NCBI GenBank assembly: GCA_020249265.1
Contig: JADCGA010000004.1
Location: forward strand, 1-64,000
DNA: 64,000 bases
Reading direction: 5' to 3'
DNA from: Roseomonas sp.
Lineage (GTDB): Bacteria; Pseudomonadota; Alphaproteobacteria; Acetobacterales; Acetobacteraceae
Below the pieces are notes generated by a model, which was not told where the DNA came from, did no database searches, and saw nothing but the letters and a program-made list of their open reading frames with translations. Shown here in pieces: positions 8,276-17,222 of this stretch (position 1 is its first letter; every line of letters begins with the position of its first letter). A program made the position numbers and the translations under genes.

Positions 8276-10393
8276 TCACCCGGCATCCAAGGGCGCCATG
8301 GAAAGATCATGGCCGAAAAGCCTGAGCAGCAGCCGCGCCGCCTGCCCGCGCGGGGAGGAAAGCGCCGCATCGCGCGTCAGCAGGGCTTCCGCATCCCGAT
8401 GGGCAATCTGCACCAGCCGCGAAAATTCGTCCGGGTCTTCCCGCGCATCAAACAGCCGGGCGCCGGGCAGGCCGGCCTGGCGCGCGCCCAAAGCATCGCC
8501 GCCGCCGCGCGTTTTCAAATCCTCCTCAGCGATCACGAAACCGTCTTCGGTGTCGCGCAGCACTAGCAAGCGCCGCCTTTCGCCGTCACTGAGGCCTGGT
8601 GAATGCACCAGCAGGCAGGAAGAAGCCTCCCGCCCACGCCCGACGCGCCCGCGCAACTGATGCAGCGCCGCAAGCCCAAAGCGTTCCGCCTGTTCAATCA
8701 GCATGATGGTCGCTTCCGGCACATCCACACCGACTTCGATCACGGTGGTGGCGACCAGGATATTGGTCCGCCCGGCGGCGAAATCGCCCAAGGCGGCTTC
8801 GCGCACCGCAACATCCTGCATGCCATGGGCCAAGCCAACCCGGCCCGGGAAATGGGCGGAAAGCTCGGCAAAGCGGTCCTCGGCCGCGACACTGTCATCC
8901 TTTTCGCTGCCGGTAATGGCGCGCACCACCCAATAAGCGCGCGCGCCGCGCGCCACGGCTTCATGCAGGCGGGTGACAATTTCTGGCAGGCGTTCCTGGC
9001 TGAGGATGCGGGTCGCGATGGGTTGGCGCCCGGCGGGTTTGCCGGCCATGCGGCTTACGGCCATTTCGCCCCATTGCGTCAGCAACAGCGTGCGTGGAAT
9101 GGGCGTTGCCGTCATCACCAGCATGTCCGCGGCCTGGCCCTTTTCCGCGAGCATCAGGCGCTGCGCCACGCCAAAGCGGTGCTGTTCATCCACCACGGCC
9201 AGGCCCAGATCCTTGAAGGCGACGCCTTCCTGAAACAGCGCATGGGTGCCGACCACGATGGGCAGCGTTCCATCCGCCAGCCCTTGCAGCACGCGGCGCC
9301 GTTCCTTGCCCTTCACACTGCCCGCCAACAGCGCCACCGGCACGCCCGCGGCGCCGCAAAGCCGCTCAAAACTCCGCACATGCTGCCGGGCCAGCAATTC
9401 CGTGGGCGCCATCAGCGCGGCCTGGGCGCCGGCTTCCACGGCGCGCAGCATGGCCATCAGCGCGACCAGGGTTTTGCCCGCGCCGACATCGCCTTGCAGC
9501 AGGCGCAGCATCCGCCTTGGTGCCGCCAGATCAGCATCAATCTCGGCCATGGCCTGAAGCTGGGAAGGTGTCGGCGCATGGCCAAAGGCGGCCAAGGCAG
9601 GGCCACGCAGACGCTCATTGCCCATCAGTGCCCGGCCTGGCCTTTCGCGCGACCGGCGCCGAACCAGGCCAAGGGCGATCTGCCCCGCCAGCAATTCATC
9701 ATAGCCAAGCCGGCGGCGCGGCGCCTCGGCGCTTTGTGCCTGAGGCGCGTGCAGGGCGCGCAAGGCATCGCCAAAGCCAGGCCAGGCTTCGCGCTTCAGC
9801 AGCGGGCCATCCACCCATTCCGGCACATCAGGCAGCGCTTTCAGCGCCCCGTCCAGCGCATCGGCCATATTCCGCCAGGAAAGCCCAGCCGTCAGCGGCC
9901 ACATGGGCTGCCAAAGCGGGATGCTGAGCGGCGGTTCCACCAGCGGGTCCGCATCCAATTCCAATTGCCAGGCGCGCTGATAGGGTTTGAGCCGTCCCGC
10001 CACGCGCCGTTCCGCCCCCTGCGGGAAGGCGCGCGCCAGCGCCGTGCCGGCCCAAGTAGCGCGGGAGAAGGAAATCAGCGCCACCGGATCAGCACCGCAG
10101 ATCGCCGGCACCGTCCAGGGCCCGCGCCCACCGCGCGCTGGGGCGCCGGTGATGCGGAGTTCCAGGGTTACTTCCTGCCCCTCAATCGCGCTCACCAACC
10201 CGCGCAAAACCGGGCGGTGTTGGACGCGCTCCGGCAGATGCAGCAGCAAATCCAGCACCCGCCCCCCACCCGCCGCGCGCGCCAGCAATTCTGCCTTGCG
10301 CAGCCCAGGCAGGCTTTCAATCGGCGCCAATAGCCGCGCGAGGGGGTCCTCGGCGGTCTCGGGCGGTTCGGGGCGGGCTGACAGGATTCCCAT
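8276..10393 (-). CDS. recG: ATP-dependent DNA helicase RecG
   Basis: RecG remodels stalled replication forks and Holliday junctions. The 705 residues show the N-terminal wedge/OB domain (about 50-160), then superfamily 2 helicase motifs: I (GDVGAGKTLVAL), Ia (APTELLARQH), II (DEQHRFG), III (TATPIPRT), and the C-terminal helicase lobe with VIEVGVDVPEAT and QLRGRVGRG. The closing LKTRGGGDALGARQAG is RecG-type. Length is normal. Its start lies 37 bases from sdhE, transcribed divergently, so 10394-10430 must hold both promoters or parts of them. Confidence 0.97.
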   Translation of the reverse strand: MGILSARPEPPETAEDPLARLLAPIESLPGLRKAELLARAAGGGRVLDLLLHLPERVQHRPVLRGLVSAIEGQEVTLELRITGAPARGGRGPWTVPAICGADPVALISFSRATWAGTALARAFPQGAERRVAGRLKPYQRAWQLELDADPLVEPPLSIPLWQPMWPLTAGLSWRNMADALDGALKALPDVPEWVDGPLLKREAWPGFGDALRALHAPQAQSAEAPRRRLGYDELLAGQIALGLVRRRSRERPGRALMGNERLRGPALAAFGHAPTPSQLQAMAEIDADLAAPRRMLRLLQGDVGAGKTLVALMAMLRAVEAGAQAALMAPTELLARQHVRSFERLCGAAGVPVALLAGSVKGKERRRVLQGLADGTLPIVVGTHALFQEGVAFKDLGLAVVDEQHRFGVAQRLMLAEKGQAADMLVMTATPIPRTLLLTQWGEMAVSRMAGKPAGRQPIATRILSQERLPEIVTRLHEAVARGARAYWVVRAITGSEKDDSVAAEDRFAELSAHFPGRVGLAHGMQDVAVREAALGDFAAGRTNILVATTVIEVGVDVPEATIMLIEQAERFGLAALHQLRGRVGRGREASSCLLVHSPGLSDGERRRLLVLRDTEDGFVIAEEDLKTRGGGDALGARQAGLPGARLFDAREDPDEFSRLVQIAHRDAEALLTRDAALSSPRGQAARLLLRLFGHDLSMAPLDAG

Positions 10394-10430
10394 CCGCCTC
10401 TATATGCCAGCGCCTTGAGACTAGAGCGAT

Positions 10431-10703
10431 ATGTCAGACCCAACAGAACTTGACGCCCGGCGCCGCCGGCTTGTTTTTCGCGCCCAGCACCGCGGCACCA
10501 AGGAAACCGATATCCTGATCGGCGGCTTTGTCGCGCGCCATATCGGCAGCCTTTCGGATGCCGATGTGACAGCCTTGGAGGAAATCCTGGAACTTTGGGA
10601 TGTGGATTTGGCCGATTGGCTTTCTGGCCGCCGCCCGATTCCGCCCGAACATGACCACCCGCTGTTGCGCCGGATCATGGCCGAAGCCGGTGGCGGGCGA
10701 TGA
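10431..10703 (+). CDS. sdhE: FAD assembly factor SdhE (succinate dehydrogenase assembly factor 2)
   Basis: The 90-residue soluble protein promotes covalent attachment of FAD to the succinate dehydrogenase flavoprotein. The diagnostic RGxxE motif is present as HRGTKETD (about residues 20-27). The rest follows the family's five-helix pattern, with LWDVDLADWLSGRRPIP near the C-terminus. In many alphaproteobacteria this gene lies between recG and mfd, exactly as here. Its TGA overlaps the ATG of mfd by 4 bases (ATGA), implying coupled translation. Confidence 0.93.
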   Translation: MSDPTELDARRRRLVFRAQHRGTKETDILIGGFVARHIGSLSDADVTALEEILELWDVDLADWLSGRRPIPPEHDHPLLRRIMAEAGGGR

Positions 10704-13700
10704 AGCCCATCACCATCCATGGCGCGCCTGAGGGTTTCGATGCCCTGCTGGTCGCGCGTCGTCGCGCAGAGATTGAGGCACCCATCGCCCATGTTTGCCG
10801 CGATGATGCGCGCATGGCCCGCATGGCAGAGGCTTTGGGCTTCTTCGCGCCGGAGATTGAGGTCCTGCGCCTCCCGGCATGGGATTGCCTGCCCTATGAT
10901 CGCGTTTCGCCCAATCCAGAGATCATTGCCGAACGTGTTGCGACGCTGACGCGCTTGTTGGAAGCGCCGAAGCGCCCGCGCGTGTTGCTGACCACCGTGA
11001 ATGCGCTGGTGCAGAAAGTGGCGCCACCTTCGGTGTTTGAAGGCGCCACGCTATCGCTCGCGAAATCCGGTCGCATCCAGCCGGAAAAGCTGACCGAATT
11101 TCTGGAAGCCAATGGCTATCACCGCACGGGCACGGTGATGGAACATGGCGAATATGCCGTGCGCGGCGGCATTATTGATCTTTACCCGGCGGGTGAGGCA
11201 GAGCCATTGCGGCTCGATTTTTTTGGTGATGAGATCGAGGATATGCGCCGCTTCGATACGGCCAGCCAACGCAGCGGCAAGGTAGTACCCGCGCTTTCCC
11301 TGCGTCCTGTTGGCGAAGTGTTTTTGGATGAGGCATCGCGCACGCGCTTTCGCAGCGGCTACCGCGATTTATTCGGCGCGGCGGCGGCGGATGATCCGCT
11401 TTATGGCGCCATCAGTGCCGGGCGGCGCTATCCCGGCATGGAACATTGGGCGGGGCTGTTTCACGCAAGCATGGTGCCGCTGTTGGACTATTTGCCGGGT
11501 GCCGAAATCAGCTTCGATCACCAGGCGGAGGAAGTGCTGAAGGCGCGGCTTGAGATGATCACCGATCATTACGAAGCCCGCCGCGTGCCGTCCCGCATTG
11601 GGGAAGGCGATGTGCCCTATCGCCCCGTGCCGCCTGCAACGCTTTATTTGGATGAAGCCGGCTGGGTGGCGATGCTGGCCGATTGCCGCGTGCTGCGCTT
11701 TTCGCCCTTTGCGGTGCCGGATGGCATTGCCGCAGGCGGGCGCCCCGGCCCGCTTTTCGCCGAAGCCCGCAGCGCGGGGGAGAATGTTTTCGCGGCCTAT
11801 GCCGCGATGGTGCAGGGCGAAGCCAAGGCTAAGCGCCGGCCCGTGCTGGCGGCGTGGTCACGCGGGTCTCGTGAAAGGCTTGGCAATCTTTTGCGCGAAA
11901 ATGGTGTGCGTGCGGAGGCGGCCGAGGATTGGAAGGCCGCGCGCGCGCTGCCGGCGGATGTCGTTGCCCTGGTGGTCATGGGGATTGAGCGCGGCTTTAT
12001 CGCGGAAGGCATCGCTGTCACGGCTGAGCAGGATTTGCTCGGCGAACGTATCGCCCGCCCGCCACGCCGCCGGCGCCGGGCTGATCAATTCATCGCGGAC
12101 GCCACGGAAATCGCCGAGGGTGATTTGGTGGTGCATCAGGATCACGGCATTGGCCGCTATGAAGGCTTGGTCACCATCGAAGTATCAGGCGCACCGCATG
12201 ATTGCCTGAAGCTGATTTATGATGGTGGGGACAGGCTGTTTGTGCCGGTCGAGAATATCGAGATTCTCTCCCGCTTCGGGTCTGAAGGTACTGGCGTTGC
12301 GCTGGACAAGCTTGGCGGCGTTTCCTGGCAAAATCGCAAGGCCAAGGCCAAGTCGCGTATTCGCGACATGGCGGCGGAACTGATCCGCACCGCGGCCATG
12401 CGGCGCATGAAGGATGGCACTTTGGCAACACCGCCAGAGGGCATGTGGGATGAGTTTTGTGCCCGCTTCCCCTTTGCCGAGACGGAAGACCAATCCCGCG
12501 CCATTGCCGATGTGCTGGAAGACCTTTCTGCCGGCCGCCCGATGGACCGGCTGATTTGCGGCGATGTTGGCTTCGGCAAGACGGAAATCGCGTTGCGCGC
12601 TGCCTTTGTGGTGGCGATGTCCGGCGCGCAAGTCGCGGTGGTGGTGCCGACCACGCTGCTGGCGCGCCAGCATCATCGCGTTTTCCAGAAGCGCTTTGAA
12701 GGTTTCCCTTTGCGCATCGCGCAACTCTCCCGCCTGGTGACGGCGAAGGATGCGGCGGAAACGCGGGAAGCCATGAAGCGCGGCGATATCAATATCGTGA
12801 TCGGCACCCATGCGCTTTTGGCGAAGGGGATTGAATTTGCCGATCTCGGCCTGCTGGTGGTGGATGAGGAACAGCATTTCGGCGTGCGCCATAAGGAAGC
12901 GCTGAAGGCGCTGAAATCCGATGTGCATGTGCTGACGCTGACCGCGACCCCCATTCCACGCACGCTGCAATTGGCGCTGACGGGCGTGCGGGAGATGAGC
13001 GTGATCGCCACCCCGCCTGTGGACAGGCTTGCGGTACGCACCTTCATCATGCCCTGGGATGAAGTGGTATTGCGGGAGGCCATTCAGCGCGAACGCTTCC
13101 GTGGCGGGCAGATTTTCTGCGTGGTGCCACGCATTGAAGACATGGCGAAGCTCGCCGAACGTCTGGCCGCGATTGTGCCGGAAGCGCGCATGGTCCAGGC
13201 CCATGGCCGCATGACACCGACCGAACTTGAACGCGTCATGACCGAATTTGGCGATGGCAAGCATGATATTCTGCTCTCCACCAATATCGTTGAAAGCGGC
13301 TTGGATATGCCGGCAGTGAATACACTGATCATCCATCGCGCGGATATGTTTGGGCTCGCTCAGCTTTATCAGCTGCGTGGTCGCGTTGGGCGAGGTAAGC
13401 TGCGCGGTTATGCGTATCTGACCTGGCCGGAAGCACATCGGCTTTCGGCGGCGGCGGAGAAGCGGCTGGAAGTGATGCAGACTTTGGATAATCTGGGCGC
13501 GGGCTTCACGCTTGCGTCGCATGATCTGGATATTCGCGGCGCCGGTAACCTTTTGGGCGAGGAACAATCCGGCCAAATCCGCGAAGTGGGGATCGAGCTT
13601 TACCAGCAAATGTTGGAAGAAGCCGTGGCGGATATCAAAGCCGGCGCCGAGGGGCGGGAGAGTGAGCGGGAGTGGACGCCGCAGATCAATCTCGGCCTGC

Positions 13701-14131
13701 CGGTGCTGATCCCTGAAAACTACGTGACCGACCTACCCGTGCGGCTTGGGCTTTATCGGCGTATCGGCGGCCTGGCCACGGATGGCGAGAATGACGCCAT
13801 GGCGGCGGAATTGGCTGATCGCTTCGGCCCCTTGCCGGCGGAGGTTGAAAACCTGCTGCAAGTGGTCGCCATCAAGCGGCTCTGCCGGGATTCGGGGGTG
13901 GAAAAGCTGGATGCTGGGCCGAAGGGGCTGGTGCTGAGCTTCCGGGGGCAGAATTTCGCCAATCCCGGCGGGCTGATCACCTGGATCCAGGGGCAGAAGG
14001 GGGCCGTGAAGCTCCGCCCCGATGCCAAGCTGGCGCTGATTCGCGATATGGACCTGGCGGAGCGGGTGAAGCGGGCGCGGGATTTGCTGCGCGTGCTGGC
14101 GCGGCTGGCGGGTGAAGCAAAGCGCGTTTGA
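10700..14131 (+). CDS. mfd: Transcription-repair coupling factor Mfd
   Basis: Mfd displaces stalled RNA polymerase and recruits UvrA to transcribed-strand lesions. The 1143-residue protein has the UvrB-like N-terminal region (PAWDCLPYDRVSPNPE), the RNA-polymerase-interacting domain (GDLVVHQDHGIGRYEGL), and RecG-like translocase motifs: I (GDVGFGKTEIALRAAF), Ia (VPTTLLARQH), II (VDEEQHFGVRHKE), III (TATPIPRTLQ), VI (QLRGRVGRG), then the TRCF C-terminal domain (LPVLIPENYV). Length is usual. It starts inside the sdhE stop and ends 36 bases before a tRNA gene. There are no oddities. Confidence 0.98.
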   Translation: MKPITIHGAPEGFDALLVARRRAEIEAPIAHVCRDDARMARMAEALGFFAPEIEVLRLPAWDCLPYDRVSPNPEIIAERVATLTRLLEAPKRPRVLLTTVNALVQKVAPPSVFEGATLSLAKSGRIQPEKLTEFLEANGYHRTGTVMEHGEYAVRGGIIDLYPAGEAEPLRLDFFGDEIEDMRRFDTASQRSGKVVPALSLRPVGEVFLDEASRTRFRSGYRDLFGAAAADDPLYGAISAGRRYPGMEHWAGLFHASMVPLLDYLPGAEISFDHQAEEVLKARLEMITDHYEARRVPSRIGEGDVPYRPVPPATLYLDEAGWVAMLADCRVLRFSPFAVPDGIAAGGRPGPLFAEARSAGENVFAAYAAMVQGEAKAKRRPVLAAWSRGSRERLGNLLRENGVRAEAAEDWKAARALPADVVALVVMGIERGFIAEGIAVTAEQDLLGERIARPPRRRRRADQFIADATEIAEGDLVVHQDHGIGRYEGLVTIEVSGAPHDCLKLIYDGGDRLFVPVENIEILSRFGSEGTGVALDKLGGVSWQNRKAKAKSRIRDMAAELIRTAAMRRMKDGTLATPPEGMWDEFCARFPFAETEDQSRAIADVLEDLSAGRPMDRLICGDVGFGKTEIALRAAFVVAMSGAQVAVVVPTTLLARQHHRVFQKRFEGFPLRIAQLSRLVTAKDAAETREAMKRGDINIVIGTHALLAKGIEFADLGLLVVDEEQHFGVRHKEALKALKSDVHVLTLTATPIPRTLQLALTGVREMSVIATPPVDRLAVRTFIMPWDEVVLREAIQRERFRGGQIFCVVPRIEDMAKLAERLAAIVPEARMVQAHGRMTPTELERVMTEFGDGKHDILLSTNIVESGLDMPAVNTLIIHRADMFGLAQLYQLRGRVGRGKLRGYAYLTWPEAHRLSAAAEKRLEVMQTLDNLGAGFTLASHDLDIRGAGNLLGEEQSGQIREVGIELYQQMLEEAVADIKAGAEGRESEREWTPQINLGLPVLIPENYVTDLPVRLGLYRRIGGLATDGENDAMAAELADRFGPLPAEVENLLQVVAIKRLCRDSGVEKLDAGPKGLVLSFRGQNFANPGGLITWIQGQKGAVKLRPDAKLALIRDMDLAERVKRARDLLRVLARLAGEAKRV

Positions 14132-14167
14132 TTTCCCCGGCCTTGGGGCGCTATCAGGGGTGTTGAT

Positions 14168-14240
14168 GGGCCTGTAGCTCAATGGTCAGAGCGGACCGCT
14201 CATAACGGTTTGGTTGCAGGTTCGAGTCCTGCCGGGCCCA
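14168..14240 (+). tRNA. tRNA with CAU anticodon, probably tRNA-Ile2
   Basis: A full cloverleaf can be drawn: acceptor GGGCCTG/CGGGCCC (one G-T pair), D arm GCTC/GAGC, anticodon stem GACCG/CGGTT with loop CTCATAA, T arm GCAGG-TTCGAGT-CCTGC, discriminator A at 14240. CCA is not encoded. The anticodon is CAT. The GGGCCTGTAGCTCAA start and CAU anticodon suggest the lysidine-modified isoleucine tRNA (TilS substrate) rather than elongator methionine tRNA. This identity is inference. Confidence 0.9.
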
Positions 14241-14393
14241 TTTTTGCCCGCTGCGCGGGCAAAAATCCCCCGGAGGGACGCGGCCAAAGGCCGCGTAGAC
14301 AGACCCTCGCGCGGCACTGCCGCGCGAGTATTGGGATTTCGAGGTTCCTTCGATTATTCGCCTAACCAGCATCGGGCAAAAATCCCCCGGAGG
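14241..14393. repeat. Three stem-loops and a 20-bp direct repeat after the tRNA
   Basis: Immediately after the tRNA is a perfect 11-bp stem with a 3-base loop (14241-14265, TTTTTGCCCGC / GCGGGCAAAAA), which can serve as its terminator. It is followed by two more perfect stems: ACGCGGCC-AAA-GGCCGCGT (14278-14296) and CTCGCGCGGC/GCCGCGCGAG (14306-14328). The 20-mer GGGCAAAAATCCCCCGGAGG occurs at 14257-14276 and again at 14374-14393. The block looks like a dispersed intergenic repeat family, but copies elsewhere in the genome cannot be seen here. Confidence 0.7.
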
Positions 14394-14444
14394 CCGGCGA
14401 GATTGTTTTGAGCGGCTGATACGAAGCACCAAAGACCGAAACCA

Positions 14445-14522
<78 letters not shown>

Positions 14523-14628
14523 AACGCGCGCAACCTATGAGGAGCCGCGCTGTGGGGCAAGCCTTATCACCGGCTTGCGCACATTTTTCACCGAAACCGA
14601 TGGCATCAGCGGCGCGAAAGGCCGGGCG

Positions 14629-15027
14629 CTACAGCTTGCCCTGCTCCTTCAGCACTTCCTCTGCCACGCGCAGCGCATCAATCGCGGCGGGAAAGCCGCA
14701 ATAGGCAACGGCATGGGTAAAAATCTCCGAAATCTCCTCTGCCGTGCAGCCATTATTCAGCGCGGCCACCAGATGGATACGAAGCTCATGCGGGCGATTG
14801 AGCGCGCAGATCATGGCGAGCGTGATCAGGCTGCGTTCGCGCCGATCAAGCCCCGGCCTTTGCCATAGCGTGGCATAGGCGAATTCTTCAGACAGCCGGC
14901 GCACCGCGGCGTTGAAGGGATTGGTGCCAGCGTCGCGCTTTTCCATATACGCGCGGCCAAGCACTTCATGCATCACCGCGCGACCTTCGGCGCGCAGCGC
15001 GTCATGGGCTTCTTGTTGGTCCATCAT
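14629..15027 (-). CDS. Carboxymuconolactone decarboxylase (CMD) family protein
   Basis: The 132-residue all-alpha protein resembles PcaC/AhpD-like CMD proteins: RSLITLAMICALNRPHELRIH is the central helix pair and ALNNGCTAEEISEIFTHAVAYCGFPAA the conserved second half. The AhpD CxxC pair is absent, with single cysteines near 75 and 110, so a peroxidase role is unlikely and a gamma-carboxymuconolactone decarboxylase-like or unknown catalytic role is more probable. No other beta-ketoadipate pathway gene is adjacent. A gene for a metallo-beta-lactamase-fold hydrolase lies 25 bases upstream in the same direction, so the two are probably co-transcribed. There is an AAAGGAC ribosome binding site before the tandem ATG ATG start. 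Confidence 0.85.
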   Translation of the reverse strand: MMDQQEAHDALRAEGRAVMHEVLGRAYMEKRDAGTNPFNAAVRRLSEEFAYATLWQRPGLDRRERSLITLAMICALNRPHELRIHLVAALNNGCTAEEISEIFTHAVAYCGFPAAIDALRVAEEVLKEQGKL

Positions 15028-15052
15028 TTTGTCCTTTCAGGTAGTGCTGTGT

Positions 15053-15823
15053 TCAGGGTGAAGGCGGTGCCAAGGAAAACATCGTCGTGTCCTGCAAATC
15101 CTTGCCGAACCAGGAACGGATGCCTGCGCTATGGCTTGAAAGCGCGCGCGGCACGCCATTTTCCACCATCACCGGCACATCATGCCCTGGGATCAGCACG
15201 CAGCCCGGATGGGTGCGGCATATCTCCCACACCATTTCAATGGTGGCGCGGCTCACCGCCGCGTCATAGGTCATATCCGTTGTGCGGGTGGTGAGTTCCA
15301 CGCGGTTCTTGACCGCATCCTGCAACAGCACCACTGCCTGGGGCGCGCCCGTAATCAGGAACAGCAAATGCCCAGGCGTGTGGCCAGGTGAAAGATGCGC
15401 TGTGATGCCAGGCAGCACTTCCTGCCCATCATCCATTAATTGCATGGTCGGCCAGCGGCTGAGCGCCTCCACGGTATGTTCCGGCACAGCGGTCTCACCC
15501 CAGCCTACACCCAACGCCCAAGCCAATTCCTTGCGCCCGACATGAATCTGCGCATCGCGAAACATGGGCCAATTCACCACATGATCATGGTGCAAATGGC
15601 TGACCAAAAGATCTGTCACATCGGATAGCTTCACGCCCTGCTTTCCAAGCGCTTCAACCAGCGGCTTGCGCATGCCATAGCCGCCACCATCCAGCACCAC
15701 GATACGACCATGGCCGCGCAGCAGCGCCACCGTGCTCCAGCCCAAGCCGCCATGCTGTGTGGATTTGCCGGGGTAACCCTGGATCAGAACATCAATCCGC
15801 CAATCGCCGCTGGTGAAGTGCAT
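15053..15823 (-). CDS. Metallo-beta-lactamase-fold hydrolase
   Basis: The 256-residue protein is a probable zinc-dependent hydrolase. The metal motif HxHxDH appears as SHLHHDHVVNW, and further ligands are in LSPGHTPGHLLFL and LIPGHDVPV. The fold resembles N-acyl homoserine lactonase / lactone hydrolases, but the substrate is not fixed by the sequence. The start is placed at 15823 (MHFTSGDWRIDVLIQGYPG) because of a strong AAGGGAGA ribosome binding site just upstream; the open frame continues further upstream without family similarity. There is no signal peptide. It probably shares a transcript with the CMD-family gene downstream. Confidence 0.88.
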   Translation of the reverse strand: MHFTSGDWRIDVLIQGYPGKSTQHGGLGWSTVALLRGHGRIVVLDGGGYGMRKPLVEALGKQGVKLSDVTDLLVSHLHHDHVVNWPMFRDAQIHVGRKELAWALGVGWGETAVPEHTVEALSRWPTMQLMDDGQEVLPGITAHLSPGHTPGHLLFLITGAPQAVVLLQDAVKNRVELTTRTTDMTYDAAVSRATIEMVWEICRTHPGCVLIPGHDVPVMVENGVPRALSSHSAGIRSWFGKDLQDTTMFSLAPPSP

Positions 15824-15884
15824 GGCACTTTCTCCCTTGAATGCTTCGCAACAGCATCGCCAAAGAAGACAGCTTGGTCCAGCC

Positions 15885-17222
15885 CTACCCCGGCACCCTG
15901 ATCCGCGCGCGCAAGCCGCCCAAGGGGCTATCTTCCAGAAACACATCGCCGCCATGCGCGCGGGCGATGTCGCGCGCAATCGCAAGGCCAAGCCCGGTGC
16001 CGCCGCCTGAAAGGCTGGTGAAAGGCTTAAAGGCATCTTCACGCGATGCAGCCGGAATGCCCGGCCCATCATCGTCAATCGCGATATCAGCCCAAATGCC
16101 ATTCTGACCGCGTGCCTGTTTGGCAAGCGTCACGGTTACGCATGTGGCGTGCTTGCGCGCATTATGGAGCAGATTGGCAAAGCAGCGCCGCATCGCACCG
16201 GCGCGGAGTTCCATCAGCAGCGTCTCCGGCCCCGCAAAAGGTATTTCCGCACCACCGCGCGCCTGTTGCGCGACAACGTCCCGAAGCAAGGCAGAAAGGT
16301 CGGTTTCTTTCGGCTGTTCCAGACCTTCACCGCGTGCAAAGGCCAAGTACACGCCGATCAGGCGGTCCATTTCCTCCACATCTTCGGTCATGGCCGCTGC
16401 ATCTTCGCGCGCCGCTTCTGGCAGCATGGCAAGCCCAAGTCGAAGCCGCGTCAGCGGCGTGCGCAAATCATGGCTGATGCCGGCCAGCATTTCCGTCCGA
16501 CTATCCACAAAACGGCTGATGCGTTCTTCCATGCGGTTGAAGGCGGCTGCGGCCTGCCGGACTTCAGCCGCGCCTTCCGGCTTCATCGGCCCCACCGTGC
16601 GGCCCATGCCGAAAGCCTCAGCCGCAGCTGAAATCTTGCGCAGCGCGCGGACTTGGTTGCGCATGAAAATCGCCGCCACCAGAAATAGCAGCAAGGACGA
16701 CCCGACCAGCCAGATCACAAAAAGATAAATCGTGCCGCTGAACAGCCGCTTGCGCGCCACTTCCACATGCAAAATCCCATCCGGCATTTGCACGCGAATG
16801 ATCACGCTGCGCGGATCGCTTTGCCAATCTGCATCAAAGGGCAGGCGTACACGTTCCTGCATCGCCGCCGCCAAATCTTCCTCCAATGGCAACCAGGGCA
16901 TGGCCGCAGGCCGCGCGCCCGTTAAGGCCAGCATCGCCCCCGCTTCGTAAGCAAGTGACAAATCAAGCCGCCAGGCAGCCTCACGAAAAATCCAGCTCCG
17001 ATCCTTGGCTTCCGTTTCGCGGTCCAGCAGGCCGACCACCATGGCGATATCGCCCGCAACACCCGCCGCCAGGCGGCGGGAAATCACATCCAAATGGCTG
17101 CCATAGAAAAGCTGCAAGGCAATCGCCTGCAGGATCACTAGCGGCACCAGAATGATCAGCAGCGAACGACCCAAAAGCCCACGCGGCACCAGCCGGCGCA
17201 AGCCCCGGTCCAGCGGAGTCAC
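15885..17222 (-). CDS. Sensor histidine kinase (EnvZ-like)
   Basis: The 445-residue membrane sensor has helix one at about 18-40, a periplasmic sensor region of about 120 residues, helix two at about 165-188, a HAMP domain, the dimerisation/phosphoacceptor motif AGISHDLRTPLTRLR with His251, and an HATPase domain with N box (FANLLHNARKHA), G1 (DDDGPGIP) and G2 (GGTGLGLAI). It starts with GTG inside the stop of the response-regulator gene (GTGA overlap), so kinase and regulator are translationally coupled. The signal is unknown. Confidence 0.93.
   Translation of the reverse strand: MTPLDRGLRRLVPRGLLGRSLLIILVPLVILQAIALQLFYGSHLDVISRRLAAGVAGDIAMVVGLLDRETEAKDRSWIFREAAWRLDLSLAYEAGAMLALTGARPAAMPWLPLEEDLAAAMQERVRLPFDADWQSDPRSVIIRVQMPDGILHVEVARKRLFSGTIYLFVIWLVGSSLLLFLVAAIFMRNQVRALRKISAAAEAFGMGRTVGPMKPEGAAEVRQAAAAFNRMEERISRFVDSRTEMLAGISHDLRTPLTRLRLGLAMLPEAAREDAAAMTEDVEEMDRLIGVYLAFARGEGLEQPKETDLSALLRDVVAQQARGGAEIPFAGPETLLMELRAGAMRRCFANLLHNARKHATCVTVTLAKQARGQNGIWADIAIDDDGPGIPAASREDAFKPFTSLSGGGTGLGLAIARDIARAHGGDVFLEDSPLGGLRARIRVPG

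Noticed and set aside
8603-10333. Long plus-strand open frame (576 codons)
   Set aside because: It is antisense to recG, which has every helicase motif; the reading is His/Gln/Arg-rich, typical of the shadow of a GC-rich gene.
12185-13609. Long minus-strand open frame (474 codons)
   Set aside because: It is antisense to the helicase core of mfd and has no family motif.
14154-14432. Minus-strand 92-codon open frame containing ARQDSNLQPNRYERSAL
   Set aside because: It is an antisense reading of the tRNA with CAU anticodon and of the intergenic stem-loops; the phrase is a classic false protein produced by tRNA genes.
16618-16827. Minus-strand short frame inside the histidine kinase gene
   Set aside because: It is a shadow of the kinase's second transmembrane helix and HAMP region in another frame.
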